Origin: Bdellovibrio sp. CG22_combo_CG10-13_8_21_14_all_39_27
Lineage (GTDB): Bacteria > Bdellovibrionota > Bacteriovoracia > Bacteriovoracales > Bacteriovoracaceae
Length of the DNA: 64,000 bases
NCBI GenBank assembly: GCA_002786715.1
Contig: PCTW01000084.1
Location: 62,001-126,000, forward strand
Reading direction: 5' to 3'
This document shows positions 35,125 to 43,878 of this stretch, piece by piece. Each line of letters starts with the position of its first letter. Within the stretch, counting starts at the first letter, position 1. The notes under the pieces are model-generated. The model ran no database searches. It had not been told where the DNA came from and worked only from the letters and a program-made list of their open reading frames with translations. The position numbers and the translations under genes were made by a program.

Positions 35125-35154
35125 TTGCACATTCGGAAGACCGGTTGCTAGAAT
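35125..35154 (+). promoter_or_regulatory. Predicted promoter of fliW
   Basis: TTGCAC (35125-35130), an 18-base spacer and TAGAAT (35149-35154) lie 40 bases before the fliW start. It would let fliW be expressed independently of csrA. Confidence 0.45.
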
Positions 35155-35193
35155 CTTTTAGGGCTTTTTTAGCCTGTTTATTGGGAGGCATCG

Positions 35194-35769
35194 GTGAAAT
35201 TTAATACGACTAGATTTGGTGAACTTGAAGTTGATAAAAAAGATATACTCAACTTTGCTGAAGGCCTTCTTGGTTTTGAACAGTTAACAAAATTTTTCGT
35301 AGTTGATCCAGGTGATCAGACTCTCATTCTTTGGCTACAATCAGTTGATGATCCTAAAGTTGCATTTCCAATTTTAGAACCAAAGATTTTTAAATCTGAC
35401 TATTCTATTAAGCTATTGCCTTCTGAGCTTCAAAGTCTTTCTCTTGAAAGCCTAAGTGATGCAACGATTTATGCCATTCTTACTATTCCAAAAAATGTTA
35501 CTGATATGTCTGCGAACCTTAAAGCTCCTATCATCATTAACAACAAGACTAAGAATGCACGCCAGATCGTTCTTCAAGACAGTAAATTAGAAGTAAGATT
35601 CAATATGTATATTGAACTCAAGAGAAGCATCGTAGCTTTTGCTTCAGATGATTCTAAACGTACTAAAGTAAGCGCGCCTCAAGTTGTTTCAAACACAACT
35701 TCAGAAATTTCAACTGAAAAAGTTGAAGCACCAGCTACTAAGCCTGCCAATAATACAAAAGAACTTTAA
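35194..35769 (+). CDS. fliW: Flagellar assembly factor FliW
   Basis: This 191-residue protein belongs to the FliW family, which antagonises CsrA and is itself titrated by flagellin. Visible features are the start FNTTRFGELEVDKKDILNFA, GLLGFEQLTKFFVVDPGDQT and LWLQSVDDPKVAFPILEP, then APIIINNKTKNARQIVLQD. The C-terminal 45 residues are a low-complexity Ser/Thr/Ala-rich tail beyond the usual length. The start is GTG 35194 with GGGAGG upstream. It ends before a bidirectional terminator. Confidence 0.95.
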   Translation: MKFNTTRFGELEVDKKDILNFAEGLLGFEQLTKFFVVDPGDQTLILWLQSVDDPKVAFPILEPKIFKSDYSIKLLPSELQSLSLESLSDATIYAILTIPKNVTDMSANLKAPIIINNKTKNARQIVLQDSKLEVRFNMYIELKRSIVAFASDDSKRTKVSAPQVVSNTTSEISTEKVEAPATKPANNTKEL

Positions 35770-35790
35770 TTCATTAGAAATTTTCAACCA

Positions 35791-35823
35791 GTGAAACAAG
35801 CATTTTTTAAATGCTTGTTTCAC
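35791..35823. terminator. Bidirectional terminator between fliW and a TPR gene
   Basis: GTGAAACAAGCATTT pairs with its complement AAATGCTTGTTTCAC around a three-base loop, a 33-base perfect palindrome. It separates convergent genes and contains the stop codon of the minus-strand TPR gene. The stem has T-rich arms but no long U-run, so its efficiency is uncertain. Confidence 0.65.
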
Positions 35824-36541
35824 TCGCTGTTTTAGAAAGATTCATATACATGTTTGCTTCTTTGTTAAATGGTTCCTTGGAGAGAACTTGTTGCCATTCA
35901 GACTGAGCCTCTAAAATTTTTCCCGAACCATAATAAAGAACGCCCAAAGAAATTCGGGCTTGGATATAATTAGGATTTTCTATTTTTAATTTTTTCAATT
36001 CTTCAAAAGCTTTGCCGATAAAATTCTTTTTAGCATAGACCTTTGCAATCTTAATTCTAATTTCGAGATTTTCTTGATCCAAAGAAGAAGCCTTATTGTA
36101 TTCAAAAAGGGCTTCGTCGTAGCGACCATAAGTTACGTAAAGCTCCGCCAGCTCATAATGCTTGGCCGCAAACTTCTTTGAGATATGCTTATCGACAATT
36201 TTTTCGCCAGATGTTTTTGCCCGAACTCTTTCATTGGCCTGTTCAAAAACCTTCTTAGCCTCTTCGTAATGGCCAATATCATTGTATAAAACTGACAATG
36301 AAATAGCAGCATCAGTATGTGAAGGATCAAGCTCTAAAACCTTATTAAATGCCTTGATAGCCTTACCGATTTCACCATTTAAGTGAAAGATATTTCCAAG
36401 CATAAAATAAATTTCAGACTGATCATTGTTCTCAATGTCTTCTAACAACTCGTTTAAGATTTTGAGAGCATCAGCTCTTCTTCCCTTCTCAATTAAAGCT
36501 TTAGCTGAATCCAATTCATTCTGAATTTTCATTGATTTCAT
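35807..36541 (-). CDS. TPR-repeat protein
   Basis: This 244-residue protein consists almost entirely of tetratricopeptide repeats (for example YFMLGNIFHLNGEIGKAIKA and FNKVLELDPSHTDAAISLSV). There is no signal peptide, so it is probably cytoplasmic. It starts inside the stop region of the BamD-like gene (four-base overlap). TPR units bind partner proteins; the partner here is unknown. The gene downstream of the stop is fliW on the other strand. Confidence 0.8.
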   Translation of the reverse strand: MKSMKIQNELDSAKALIEKGRRADALKILNELLEDIENNDQSEIYFMLGNIFHLNGEIGKAIKAFNKVLELDPSHTDAAISLSVLYNDIGHYEEAKKVFEQANERVRAKTSGEKIVDKHISKKFAAKHYELAELYVTYGRYDEALFEYNKASSLDQENLEIRIKIAKVYAKKNFIGKAFEELKKLKIENPNYIQARISLGVLYYGSGKILEAQSEWQQVLSKEPFNKEANMYMNLSKTASETSI

Positions 36542-37293
36542 TCATCTTCCTTGCAATTTTTGAGGTTTTCTTTAAAGGCTTCTGCTTGCTTAGGCTCTGT
36601 TACAAAATTTTTATATCTATTAAAGAGATTGCGACAATCATCGTATCTTTTAAGAAAAGAAGCAGAGCTCATGGCCCTCGTTGCGGCATGAATTTGGTAT
36701 TCCTTATCACTAATAGAGCCTAAAATTTGTTTGTATCGATACAGTGCTGAAGCGAATTCTTCAGTCTTATAGTAAAAATCAGCAATATATTTTTCTTTCT
36801 TATTTAACATTTCTTGAATGGTGGCCTGTCTTTCAGTGGCCTCTTTTGCATATTCCGAATTTTGAAAAATTCTTAACAATTCTTGATAATATTTGATTGC
36901 CTCATAACCTGGTGCTAAATCGCGATCAAATGTCTCTGGCAATTGAAGATAAAAAGATTCTGCAATTCTCCAAATAACATAATCAAGCTTTTCATGTTTT
37001 GGGTGAAAGTCTTTGAAAACAATATAAGCAGAAGCCGACTCTACATAATTCTCTTGTTGAAAAAGAATATCAGCATTTAAAAGTTCTGCGTGAGTTGAAT
37101 AAAAACTATAAGGATACTGAGATCGGATAGTATTCAATTTTTCTGTCGCCAATAAATATCTACCATCAGCAATGAGCTTCTGTGCTTCTTTGTACAAAAC
37201 TTCAGCTTCAGTGGTTCCTTCAGGTCTTGTCGTTGAACAAGATGCAGTTAAGAGAAGTCCCAAAAGAACGATAATATTAAAAATAGTCTTCAT
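36538..37293 (-). CDS. bamD: BamD-like outer-membrane assembly lipoprotein
   Basis: This 251-residue lipoprotein has a signal of about 18 residues ending LLTASC, then TPR-like repeats typical of BamD (YfiO): EAEVLYKEAQKLIADGRYLL, ATEKLNTIRSQYPYSFYSTH and AIKYYQELLRIFQNSEYAKEA. BamD is the essential lipoprotein of the beta-barrel assembly machine. A longer frame from TTG 37320 adds nine residues. ATG 37293 fits a lipoprotein signal better. Confidence 0.82.
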   Translation of the reverse strand: MKTIFNIIVLLGLLLTASCSTTRPEGTTEAEVLYKEAQKLIADGRYLLATEKLNTIRSQYPYSFYSTHAELLNADILFQQENYVESASAYIVFKDFHPKHEKLDYVIWRIAESFYLQLPETFDRDLAPGYEAIKYYQELLRIFQNSEYAKEATERQATIQEMLNKKEKYIADFYYKTEEFASALYRYKQILGSISDKEYQIHAATRAMSSASFLKRYDDCRNLFNRYKNFVTEPKQAEAFKENLKNCKEDE

Positions 37294-37335
37294 AAAAGAA
37301 TGATAGGAAACTTGGCGCAAAAAGTCACTTAATGG

Positions 37336-38364
37336 TTAGCTGCGAATTTCGTAAAATTCTTTGTAAATTTCAATCAAAATGAGCTTTAAAGCTGCTGCAA
37401 TTGGAATACAAATAATCATCCCCAATACACCTAAATACTGGGAACCTAAAATAACGCTAACCACAACTACAACAGGATGCAAATCAACGATTTTGGAGAC
37501 GAGAAGTGGAAACACAATCCCAATATCTATAACATTTGCCACAAGATAAAGAATCATCATGGCCCCAAATTGAGGAGACCATCCGTATTCTGTCATGCCC
37601 AGCAGGCCTGCTGGAATTATTCCTAATAGCGGACCAACGTACGGAATAATATTTGTGATGGCAGCTGCGAGGCCCAAAATAATGGAGAATCTGACCTTTA
37701 AAAGAACAAGTCCCACTGTAATGATAATCCCGACAATACTTGCTTCAATAAACTTTGCGAAGATATAGTCACCGATCTGCTTATTGAGCTGATGGAAAAT
37801 ATAATAAAATCTTTCAAAAATTGAATTGGGAACCAGTTTTAAAAAAGTTTTCTTAACTCTTTCAGAGTCCGCCAGTAAAAAGTAGCTCAATAGTGGCACC
37901 AAAAACATCCACTCAAGAATAGAGGCTAAAAACTGCGGCAGCTTGAGCAACACACTCGTGACTTGAGTTCTCAAATAACTAAATGCCTCAAAAATATATT
38001 TATCCTGCAATTCAAATCCAAACTTTGCCTGAAGAAAATGCTGAATTTGTTGAAATTGAACATTCACATAGTTTTCTAGTTTCGGAATATAGTATTGAAT
38101 ATTTTCAATCTCAGAAGAAATGATTGGTGAGATCTTTATAATTGGAAAAATGGAGATCGTTAGGACACCTGTCATGATAATCATAACGGCAATATTTTTT
38201 TTGAGACCAAGAAGAGTTAATCGAGGAACAAAGGGTTCAAGGATCAAATAAAAAAGATAGCTCGCCAAAAAAGGCAAGGACAACCTTGGCAAAGAGAACA
38301 TTCCCACAAATCCCATAATGAGAATAAGAGTGAAGATAAAGTGCTTGTACGTTTTTATTTTCAT
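37336..38364 (-). CDS. AI-2E family (PerM-type) membrane permease
   Basis: This 342-residue membrane protein has about eight hydrophobic segments. The typical family stretch is YVGPLLGIIPAGLLGMTEYG, with LHPVVVVVSVILGSQYLGVL near the C-terminus. Proteins of this family export small molecules or act as Na+/H+ antiporters; the name does not establish autoinducer transport. It overlaps the cyclic-nucleotide-binding gene upstream by four bases and is followed by the BamD-like gene. Confidence 0.85.
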   Translation of the reverse strand: MKIKTYKHFIFTLILIMGFVGMFSLPRLSLPFLASYLFYLILEPFVPRLTLLGLKKNIAVMIIMTGVLTISIFPIIKISPIISSEIENIQYYIPKLENYVNVQFQQIQHFLQAKFGFELQDKYIFEAFSYLRTQVTSVLLKLPQFLASILEWMFLVPLLSYFLLADSERVKKTFLKLVPNSIFERFYYIFHQLNKQIGDYIFAKFIEASIVGIIITVGLVLLKVRFSIILGLAAAITNIIPYVGPLLGIIPAGLLGMTEYGWSPQFGAMMILYLVANVIDIGIVFPLLVSKIVDLHPVVVVVSVILGSQYLGVLGMIICIPIAAALKLILIEIYKEFYEIRS

Positions 38365-38987
38365 TGATTAATTTTTTCCAACTCAGAAATTCTATATTTA
38401 AGTTCTCGAATTTCTCGTGTCATTGAAGTTAATCTTTGTGAAACAATAAGCGAAATTGATTGAAGTAACTTCGCAACAACATTTGGATTTGTTTGAATGA
38501 GTTCCTCAATATCTGGTTTAAAAATCCCCAAAAGCTCAGTGGGCTCTCTTGCTATAACCGTAGCATTTCTTAAGCTATTCTCTTGAAGTAGGGCCAATTC
38601 CCCAAAATAGGCAAATCTATTGAGAGAGAGGAGATAGGTTCCAAGATTTTCCGCAGCTTCTTGATCTTCAGACTTTTGTCCCTCAATAATGACATCGACT
38701 CTGCCTGAATAAATAAAATAAAAGCCAATACCGACATCGTTTTGACGAAAGACAACTTCTTTTTCAGAGAACTTCCTAAAGTGCATTGAATTTGCCAAAA
38801 TTCTTAATTCATTTTCAGAAAAATTTTTCAACACATCAATTTTTCTTAGAAACTTTGGAACTGTATCTGTCTTGCTGCTGGTAAAAGGATTGGCTTGCCA
38901 AAAATATTTTACCAATGAAATATTGACTCTGTCGCTTTCAAAATTAGCAGAGTTTTTACCTTTTTCGCTTTCATAACTTTCACTCAT
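38361..38987 (-). CDS. Cyclic-nucleotide-binding domain protein without DNA-binding domain
   Basis: This 208-residue protein has one cNMP-binding beta-barrel (about residues 48-165: FRQNDVGIGFYFIYSGRVDV, RFAYFGELALLQENSLRNAT) and a C-terminal coiled coil (SLIVSQRLTSMTREIRELKY). The phosphate-binding-cassette motif F-G-E-x-A-L-L is present, although the following R-x-A/T is only partly matched (NSLRNATV). There is no winged helix, so it is not a CRP-type transcription factor. It may sense cAMP, cGMP or another ligand for its neighbours. Confidence 0.8.
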   Translation of the reverse strand: MSESYESEKGKNSANFESDRVNISLVKYFWQANPFTSSKTDTVPKFLRKIDVLKNFSENELRILANSMHFRKFSEKEVVFRQNDVGIGFYFIYSGRVDVIIEGQKSEDQEAAENLGTYLLSLNRFAYFGELALLQENSLRNATVIAREPTELLGIFKPDIEELIQTNPNVVAKLLQSISLIVSQRLTSMTREIRELKYRISELEKINQ

Positions 38988-39664
38988 TGCTTATTCCTTA
39001 AAAAGGCTAATTGTGGACCCAAAATCCAGCCAATATATTCCTGCGGTGATTGGATAAGGTACCAGCCATCACCATTATTTTTTACGACTAGTTTTGCACC
39101 AGATTTAATATCCAATTTTTTTTCAAATATTTGAGAGGGTCCCTCATAAACAGGTCCATCTTTTAGCGTCACCGCTTGGATAAAAGTTTGGTCTACATAA
39201 AATTTCGCAGCAATGGGGAGAATGAAAATAAAGATAAGAACAACAAGGGTTCGATCCCACTTTCTCTTTGCAAAAAAATAAATGGCCTGTGTGACTAAAA
39301 CAAAAAGGAGAGAGACGATCAAAACACTACTCATTCCAAACGAGGATGAAAACTCAAGCATCTTATCCTTGGGAGATGAGTATTCCATCACTACGCCATT
39401 TTGAGCGAGATTGTTTTTTACAAAGTTGAGATTGTTTTTAACTGTCGTTGAATTAAAGCCATAAGACTGAGCTTGCTCGAGTGAGTAGCGCGCAGCTCCC
39501 ATATCACCCACCTTTGCCTGCAGCGTGCCAAGATTGTAATAATAGATGCCTAGATCCAACTGATCTCTCATCTCGAGAAGTTTATCGATAGTTCCTTGAT
39601 AATTGCCTGCCAAGTAGAGTTGCTCTAATGGCTTAAGGAGTTGGCTTGTGCTAATATCTTCCAT
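38984..39664 (-). CDS. TPR and SH3-like domain membrane protein
   Basis: This protein of about 226 residues has an N-terminal TPR-like part (LEQLYLAGNYQGTIDKLLEM, GIYYYNLGTLQAKVGDMGAA), two membrane helices (about 121-140 and 147-165) and a C-terminal bacterial SH3-like domain (GAKLVVKNNGDGWYLIQSPQ then EYIGWILG). The layout recalls BatE-type proteins. The start at MEDISTSQ (39664) is preferred over the ATG at 39700 because the upstream residues look unrelated to the family; this is not certain. It overlaps the downstream gene by four bases. Confidence 0.65.
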   Translation of the reverse strand: MEDISTSQLLKPLEQLYLAGNYQGTIDKLLEMRDQLDLGIYYYNLGTLQAKVGDMGAARYSLEQAQSYGFNSTTVKNNLNFVKNNLAQNGVVMEYSSPKDKMLEFSSSFGMSSVLIVSLLFVLVTQAIYFFAKRKWDRTLVVLIFIFILPIAAKFYVDQTFIQAVTLKDGPVYEGPSQIFEKKLDIKSGAKLVVKNNGDGWYLIQSPQEYIGWILGPQLAFLRNKQ

Positions 39665-39722
39665 GCTAATGATTATCATTCTTAGTGCAGTAGAATGCAA
39701 TAAGACTTAAGAGGCAAAAAGC

Positions 39723-40529
39723 TTGAATCAAACGGACAGTTTTTCTCAATCTGATTCTGAAAATTTTCTCAATGTTGCTGAATTTCTTTTGCAACACAAC
39801 AGGGAACTTTCCCCATTTCTAAATTCAGAGACGGAATTGAGCCGCAAGGGTCAATATATCATTGGTTCCGACAAGGGATTGCTCATAGATCTCAACCTCA
39901 AAAATGGTGTCCTGCCTTTTGGTTACCAATCTCCCTTTGATTTTGAATTTAGTCTTGCGAACAAGTCTCATGATTTTGAAACCTTTGGTGACTATAAAAT
40001 TGGTTTCCTCCCTTTGGCAAAAGAAGATTTTTTTAGTCGACTATCTACTGAGAAGATTCACTTTGTTGAACACTTTATTTGGCTAAATCAATCAATTCGT
40101 GAATTGCTCAAGACAAATCATTTGTCTTACCTTTTTTCGCTTGAGGAAAAGACGCTGGTTCTTATAACAAAAGATGTATTTCTTATGAATGCTTTTAAAG
40201 AAGCACGAACCACTCATAAAATGTTCAACATACTCGAGAGTAAAGTCGTTCACAATAGTAATTCATATTTTTTTAAAGTAGCGAAAACTCTTTCAGATTT
40301 TTGTCAGCAAAAATTTCCTCAGGCCAAGGCTGAGGGACGAATGATCTCTTTACCATTAGATTTTTTTACTGATGAAGAGCTTGAACAACTTGAAAATCAA
40401 GAATGTTTACGAATCAAAAAAAGTAAGGACAGCATTCCCCTCTTTTTTACTCCCACGTTGAATTTGGAAGTCATTCAAAACATTCTTTTTACTATCTTTA
40501 ATTTTAAGGACAAACGATGTTTATCATAA
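39723..40529 (+). CDS. Hypothetical protein coupled to astA
   Basis: I do not recognise this 268-residue protein. It has no signal peptide, membrane helix or cysteine motif, and reads as a soluble mixed alpha/beta protein (GQYIIGSDKGLLIDLNLKNG, LPFGYQSPFDFEF, DFFSRLSTEKIHFVEHFIWL). The start is TTG 39723 with AAGAGG upstream. The end overlaps astA by 13 bases, so it is probably translated together with the arginine-succinylation genes. A function in that pathway is an inference from position only. Confidence 0.7.
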   Translation: MNQTDSFSQSDSENFLNVAEFLLQHNRELSPFLNSETELSRKGQYIIGSDKGLLIDLNLKNGVLPFGYQSPFDFEFSLANKSHDFETFGDYKIGFLPLAKEDFFSRLSTEKIHFVEHFIWLNQSIRELLKTNHLSYLFSLEEKTLVLITKDVFLMNAFKEARTTHKMFNILESKVVHNSNSYFFKVAKTLSDFCQQKFPQAKAEGRMISLPLDFFTDEELEQLENQECLRIKKSKDSIPLFFTPTLNLEVIQNILFTIFNFKDKRCLS

Positions 40530-41545
40530 GAAATGCTACATTAAATGACCTGAATGATCTTTATGAATTAAGTCAGCATATGGTTTTCATTAACCTACCT
40601 CCGGATCGAGACATCATTAAAAAGAAGATCAATGCTTCAATAAAATCTTTTAAATCGCCTTCTGATAAACTTGAGAATAATTACTATATATTTGTACTGG
40701 AAGACTCTGAAAAACGAAAAGTTATCGGTGCGAGTATGATTCATGGAAAGCATGGAACAGAAGAAGAGCCTCATTTTTACTTAAAAGTTTCAAAAGAACA
40801 GAAGTATAGCAAAACCATTAATACCGGATTCATTCATGGTACGTTAAAACTTGGGCTCACTTCTGATGGATGGAGTGAAATTGGTGGGCTTATTCTTTCT
40901 CCAGACTTTAGAGGTCATGCTGATAAATTAGGAAAACAATTATCTTATGTTCGTTTTCTGTATATTGGTTTAAATCGCCATCGCTTTACTGATTATATAC
41001 ATTCTGAGCTCATGCCTCCACTGGATAATAAGGGGCAATCTCCACTTTGGGAGGCTATCGGGCGACGCTTCATGAACATGGAGTATGAAGATGCTGATGT
41101 TCTCAGTCGCCAGAACAAGGAATTTATTCTAAGTCTTTACCCTAGTGATACGATTTACGAAACCCTCCTCCCCCCCGAGGCACGATTTGCGATTGGAAAA
41201 GTTGGCAAAGAAACTTTACCGGTAAAAAAAATGCTTGAGTCCATAGGTTTTCACTATACAGAGGAAGTCGATCCTTTCGACGGTGGACCTCATTATAGAG
41301 CTAAAACTGATGATATTAAGCCGATCAAAAAAATTCAACAGACGCTTCCTATAGAGTGGGCAAAGCTTGAAGATGAAGATGCGCAGGATATTTTGGCCTG
41401 TTTCTCCAATACTCCGAATGCATTTATTGCTGCTAAATTAAAAGGCAAGAAAAGTAAGTCAAAACTTATCTTAAATATTGCCGACAAAGAAAATATTCAA
41501 AGACATTACAAAGATGAAAAAATCACTTTTACTGTATTAGATTGA
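40517..41545 (+). CDS. astA: Arginine N-succinyltransferase
   Basis: This 342-residue GNAT-fold enzyme transfers succinyl from succinyl-CoA to arginine, the first step of the AST catabolic pathway. Recognisable stretches are MIHGKHGTEEEPHFYLKVS, SEIGGLILSPDFRGHADKLG, HSELMPPLDNKGQSPLWEAI and GFHYTEEVDPFDGGPHYRA. The last of these is highly typical of AstA. The length is normal. It is followed at once by astD. The astB, astC and astE genes are not in the window. Confidence 0.9.
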   Translation: MFIIRNATLNDLNDLYELSQHMVFINLPPDRDIIKKKINASIKSFKSPSDKLENNYYIFVLEDSEKRKVIGASMIHGKHGTEEEPHFYLKVSKEQKYSKTINTGFIHGTLKLGLTSDGWSEIGGLILSPDFRGHADKLGKQLSYVRFLYIGLNRHRFTDYIHSELMPPLDNKGQSPLWEAIGRRFMNMEYEDADVLSRQNKEFILSLYPSDTIYETLLPPEARFAIGKVGKETLPVKKMLESIGFHYTEEVDPFDGGPHYRAKTDDIKPIKKIQQTLPIEWAKLEDEDAQDILACFSNTPNAFIAAKLKGKKSKSKLILNIADKENIQRHYKDEKITFTVLD

Positions 41546-41553
41546 GGTTGATT

Positions 41554-43077
41554 ATGAGATTTAAAATTAAAGGCAATTACTTCAATGGTAATTACCAAGC
41601 TCCAAGAGAAAATAACAAGGACAATAAACTTTCCTATATTGATCGTCATTGTCCAGCAAACACGGACGAACTTTTGTGGACATGCCCTGTCGATTTAGAA
41701 GCTGTTGATAAGGTTTTAGAATCCGCTCAGTCAGGATATGACTTCTGGAAGAGAGTTCCATTAACAGAAAAAATTAATTATTTAAAAAAATATCAGGAAA
41801 ATCTCATAAAGATTAAAGATCAAATTGCAGAGGCCATTTCGCTTGAAATGGGTAAACCTCTTTGGGAGGCCATGACTGAAGCGAATTCTCTTATCTCAAA
41901 GGTTGATGTCACAATAAATGATTCATTGCCGCGAGTGAAAGATCAACACTATGAAGAGATCATGCCACAAACCATGGGTCATGTTTTTTTCAAGCCCCTA
42001 GGCCCTTGCCTGGTAATAGGGCCTTTTAATTTCCCCTGCCACCTTGCCAATACACAAATTCTTTCTGCTCTCATTACTGGAAATAGCGTTATCTTTAAGC
42101 CGTCTGAGCGTACTTGTTATAGTGCCCAACTTATGATGGATTGTTTTCACCAAGCCTCTTTTCCTAAAGGAGTGATCAATCTCATTAATGGAGCTGGAGA
42201 AATTGCTTCGCGCTTAACAAGATCAAAATCAATCAAGGGCGTTTTCTTTACTGGCTCCAAGGAAGTAGGACTTAGAATTTTAGAAACAACTCATCAAGAC
42301 CTCAGCAAATTAGTTGCACTAGAGCTCGGAGGAAAAAATCCAGCAATCGTTCATAAAGATGCTGACATTAATCTCGCGCTTGAAGAGCTTATTCGAGGCT
42401 GCTACTTAACCACTGGGCAGCGATGTACTTCAACTGCTGTCATTTTTGTTCACAAAAGTCTTGTTGATCAATTTGTGATGAAGTTTCATGAAATTTCCAA
42501 AAGAGTTATCATTGATCATCCGATTGAACATGAAGTGACACCTCTCATGGGCCCTCTTGTTGATCAACGAGCACTCGACACTTATCTTCTCTTCATGGGA
42601 ATGGCCAAGCGCGAAGGCATTGAAGAAATAATGCGCGGTAAACAGCTGGAAAAGAAGTATAAGGGTCACTACGTTTCTCCTTCAATTCATCTGGCCTCCA
42701 AATGGGATACAAAAAGTTTATTTCTTATGTCTGAAATTTTTGGCCCAAATTGCACGATTGTACCTTATGAAGAAATCGAAGAGGCTTTCGCTGCCATTTC
42801 AACAATTGAGTACGGACTTGCAGCCTGTGTTTTCACAAAATCAGATGCTATTTTCAAGGAATGTATATTGAATATAGATTCTGGATTAATTAATCTCAAT
42901 CGTTCAACTTGTGGTGCTAGTGCTAAACTTCCTTTTGGTGGAGTTAAGAACTCTGGAAATTATAGACCAGCGGCCGTCGCGACAATTGACTCGTGCGTTT
43001 ACCAAATGTCGAGCCTTGAAGCACTAAATGCTCAGGCAGGGAATAGCGCAAATCTAGTGGGTATTAAACAAGATTAG
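41554..43077 (+). CDS. astD: Succinylglutamate-semialdehyde dehydrogenase
   Basis: This 507-residue NAD-dependent aldehyde dehydrogenase catalyses the fourth step of the AST pathway. The catalytic glutamate is in LVALELGGKNPAIVHKDAD and the catalytic cysteine in TTGQRCTSTAVIF. The NAD-binding FFTGSKEVG is present. The C-terminal PFGGVKNSGNYRPAA matches the AstD subgroup. ATG 41554 has GAGG upstream and is preferred to ATG 41542. The stop interlocks with that of a minus-strand gene. Confidence 0.88.
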   Translation: MRFKIKGNYFNGNYQAPRENNKDNKLSYIDRHCPANTDELLWTCPVDLEAVDKVLESAQSGYDFWKRVPLTEKINYLKKYQENLIKIKDQIAEAISLEMGKPLWEAMTEANSLISKVDVTINDSLPRVKDQHYEEIMPQTMGHVFFKPLGPCLVIGPFNFPCHLANTQILSALITGNSVIFKPSERTCYSAQLMMDCFHQASFPKGVINLINGAGEIASRLTRSKSIKGVFFTGSKEVGLRILETTHQDLSKLVALELGGKNPAIVHKDADINLALEELIRGCYLTTGQRCTSTAVIFVHKSLVDQFVMKFHEISKRVIIDHPIEHEVTPLMGPLVDQRALDTYLLFMGMAKREGIEEIMRGKQLEKKYKGHYVSPSIHLASKWDTKSLFLMSEIFGPNCTIVPYEEIEEAFAAISTIEYGLAACVFTKSDAIFKECILNIDSGLINLNRSTCGASAKLPFGGVKNSGNYRPAAVATIDSCVYQMSSLEALNAQAGNSANLVGIKQD

Positions 43078-43625
43078 GCCTGTTTCTTATTGACCAGAAC
43101 GCCGAATTGATTTGATTTATGAAGATCATCTTTATTGTTGCGATAAATGTTGATATCTACTTTCGCGTTTTTTTCATACATTTGAATTATTTCTTTACCT
43201 TTTAAGGTTTGAGAAGCGTGCTCTAATTTTTTCTTCTCTTCAATAATGAAAAGTGAAGTCTCTTTAGTGTTTTTAACCTTCTTCGTATTTCTTTTCGCTG
43301 CAAATATGTCTTTTAAATTGTGTTTATGTTTCTTCTTCATATCGATGAGGACTTTATGACATCTTTGTCCCATTTCTAAGCTGAGTTCAGGTAGAGGTTG
43401 ATCCTCTTCACTGACAACGACTTCTTCTTGAGTTTCGCTATCATCACTTTCAACTTTCTTTTTGAAAGGCAAAATCTTGGCCTCACTTTCCTCTGGGTCG
43501 TTAGACTCATCGAATTCTTTCAACATGATCTCGCTTAGAGAAACTCTCTTATGCCCACTGCCGGTTGTAATCAAATCATTGATTTCTTCCGGGGTTAACA
43601 ATCTTAGTAATGTATAAATTAACAA
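43074..43625 (-). CDS. Hypothetical hydrophilic protein
   Basis: I do not recognise this 183-residue protein. It begins MLIYTLLRLLTPEEINDLIT, then has a long acidic low-complexity part (about 45-85) and a strongly basic, helical part (KKKHKHNLKDIFAAKRNTKK). No signal peptide or membrane helix is present. A role as an adaptor or regulator is possible but nothing in the sequence shows it. The stop codon shares four bases with astD. Confidence 0.65.
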   Translation of the reverse strand: MLIYTLLRLLTPEEINDLITTGSGHKRVSLSEIMLKEFDESNDPEESEAKILPFKKKVESDDSETQEEVVVSEEDQPLPELSLEMGQRCHKVLIDMKKKHKHNLKDIFAAKRNTKKVKNTKETSLFIIEEKKKLEHASQTLKGKEIIQMYEKNAKVDINIYRNNKDDLHKSNQFGVLVNKKQA

Positions 43626-43740
43626 GATGATCCCCTTTATTATCCTGAGTAAACCTATCGGCTATTTCTCATTATTTCTTTAGGCCTCTCGAGGCTACAT
43701 AATAACAACTATTTACACGCTTTTTTCTCATTCGAAACAC

Positions 43741-43770
43741 TGGACAAAGAGGAGTGAAGTCCTTTATAAA
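43741..43770 (+). promoter_or_regulatory. Predicted promoter of tRNA-Asn
   Basis: TGGACA (43741-43746), an 18-base spacer and TATAAA (43765-43770) lie 24 bases before the tRNA. The predicted transcription start is near 43777. Confidence 0.5.
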
Positions 43771-43794
43771 TGTTCTCTAAGTCTTCTTTATTAC

Positions 43795-43869
43795 TGGGGC
43801 GTGGCGCAGTGGTAGCGCAGCGGACTGTTAATCCGTTGGTCGTCAGTTCGAATCTGACCGCCCCAGCCA
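43795..43869 (+). tRNA. tRNA-Asn(GTT)
   Basis: This 75-base tRNA has a perfect 7-bp acceptor TGGGGCG/CGCCCCA, anticodon stem GCGGA/TCCGT with loop CTGTTAA (anticodon GTT), T-stem GTCAG/CTGAC with loop TTCGAAT and an encoded GCCA end. The HExxH-protein gene begins 9 to 27 bases downstream. Confidence 0.97.
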
Positions 43870-43878
43870 TTCTATCGC

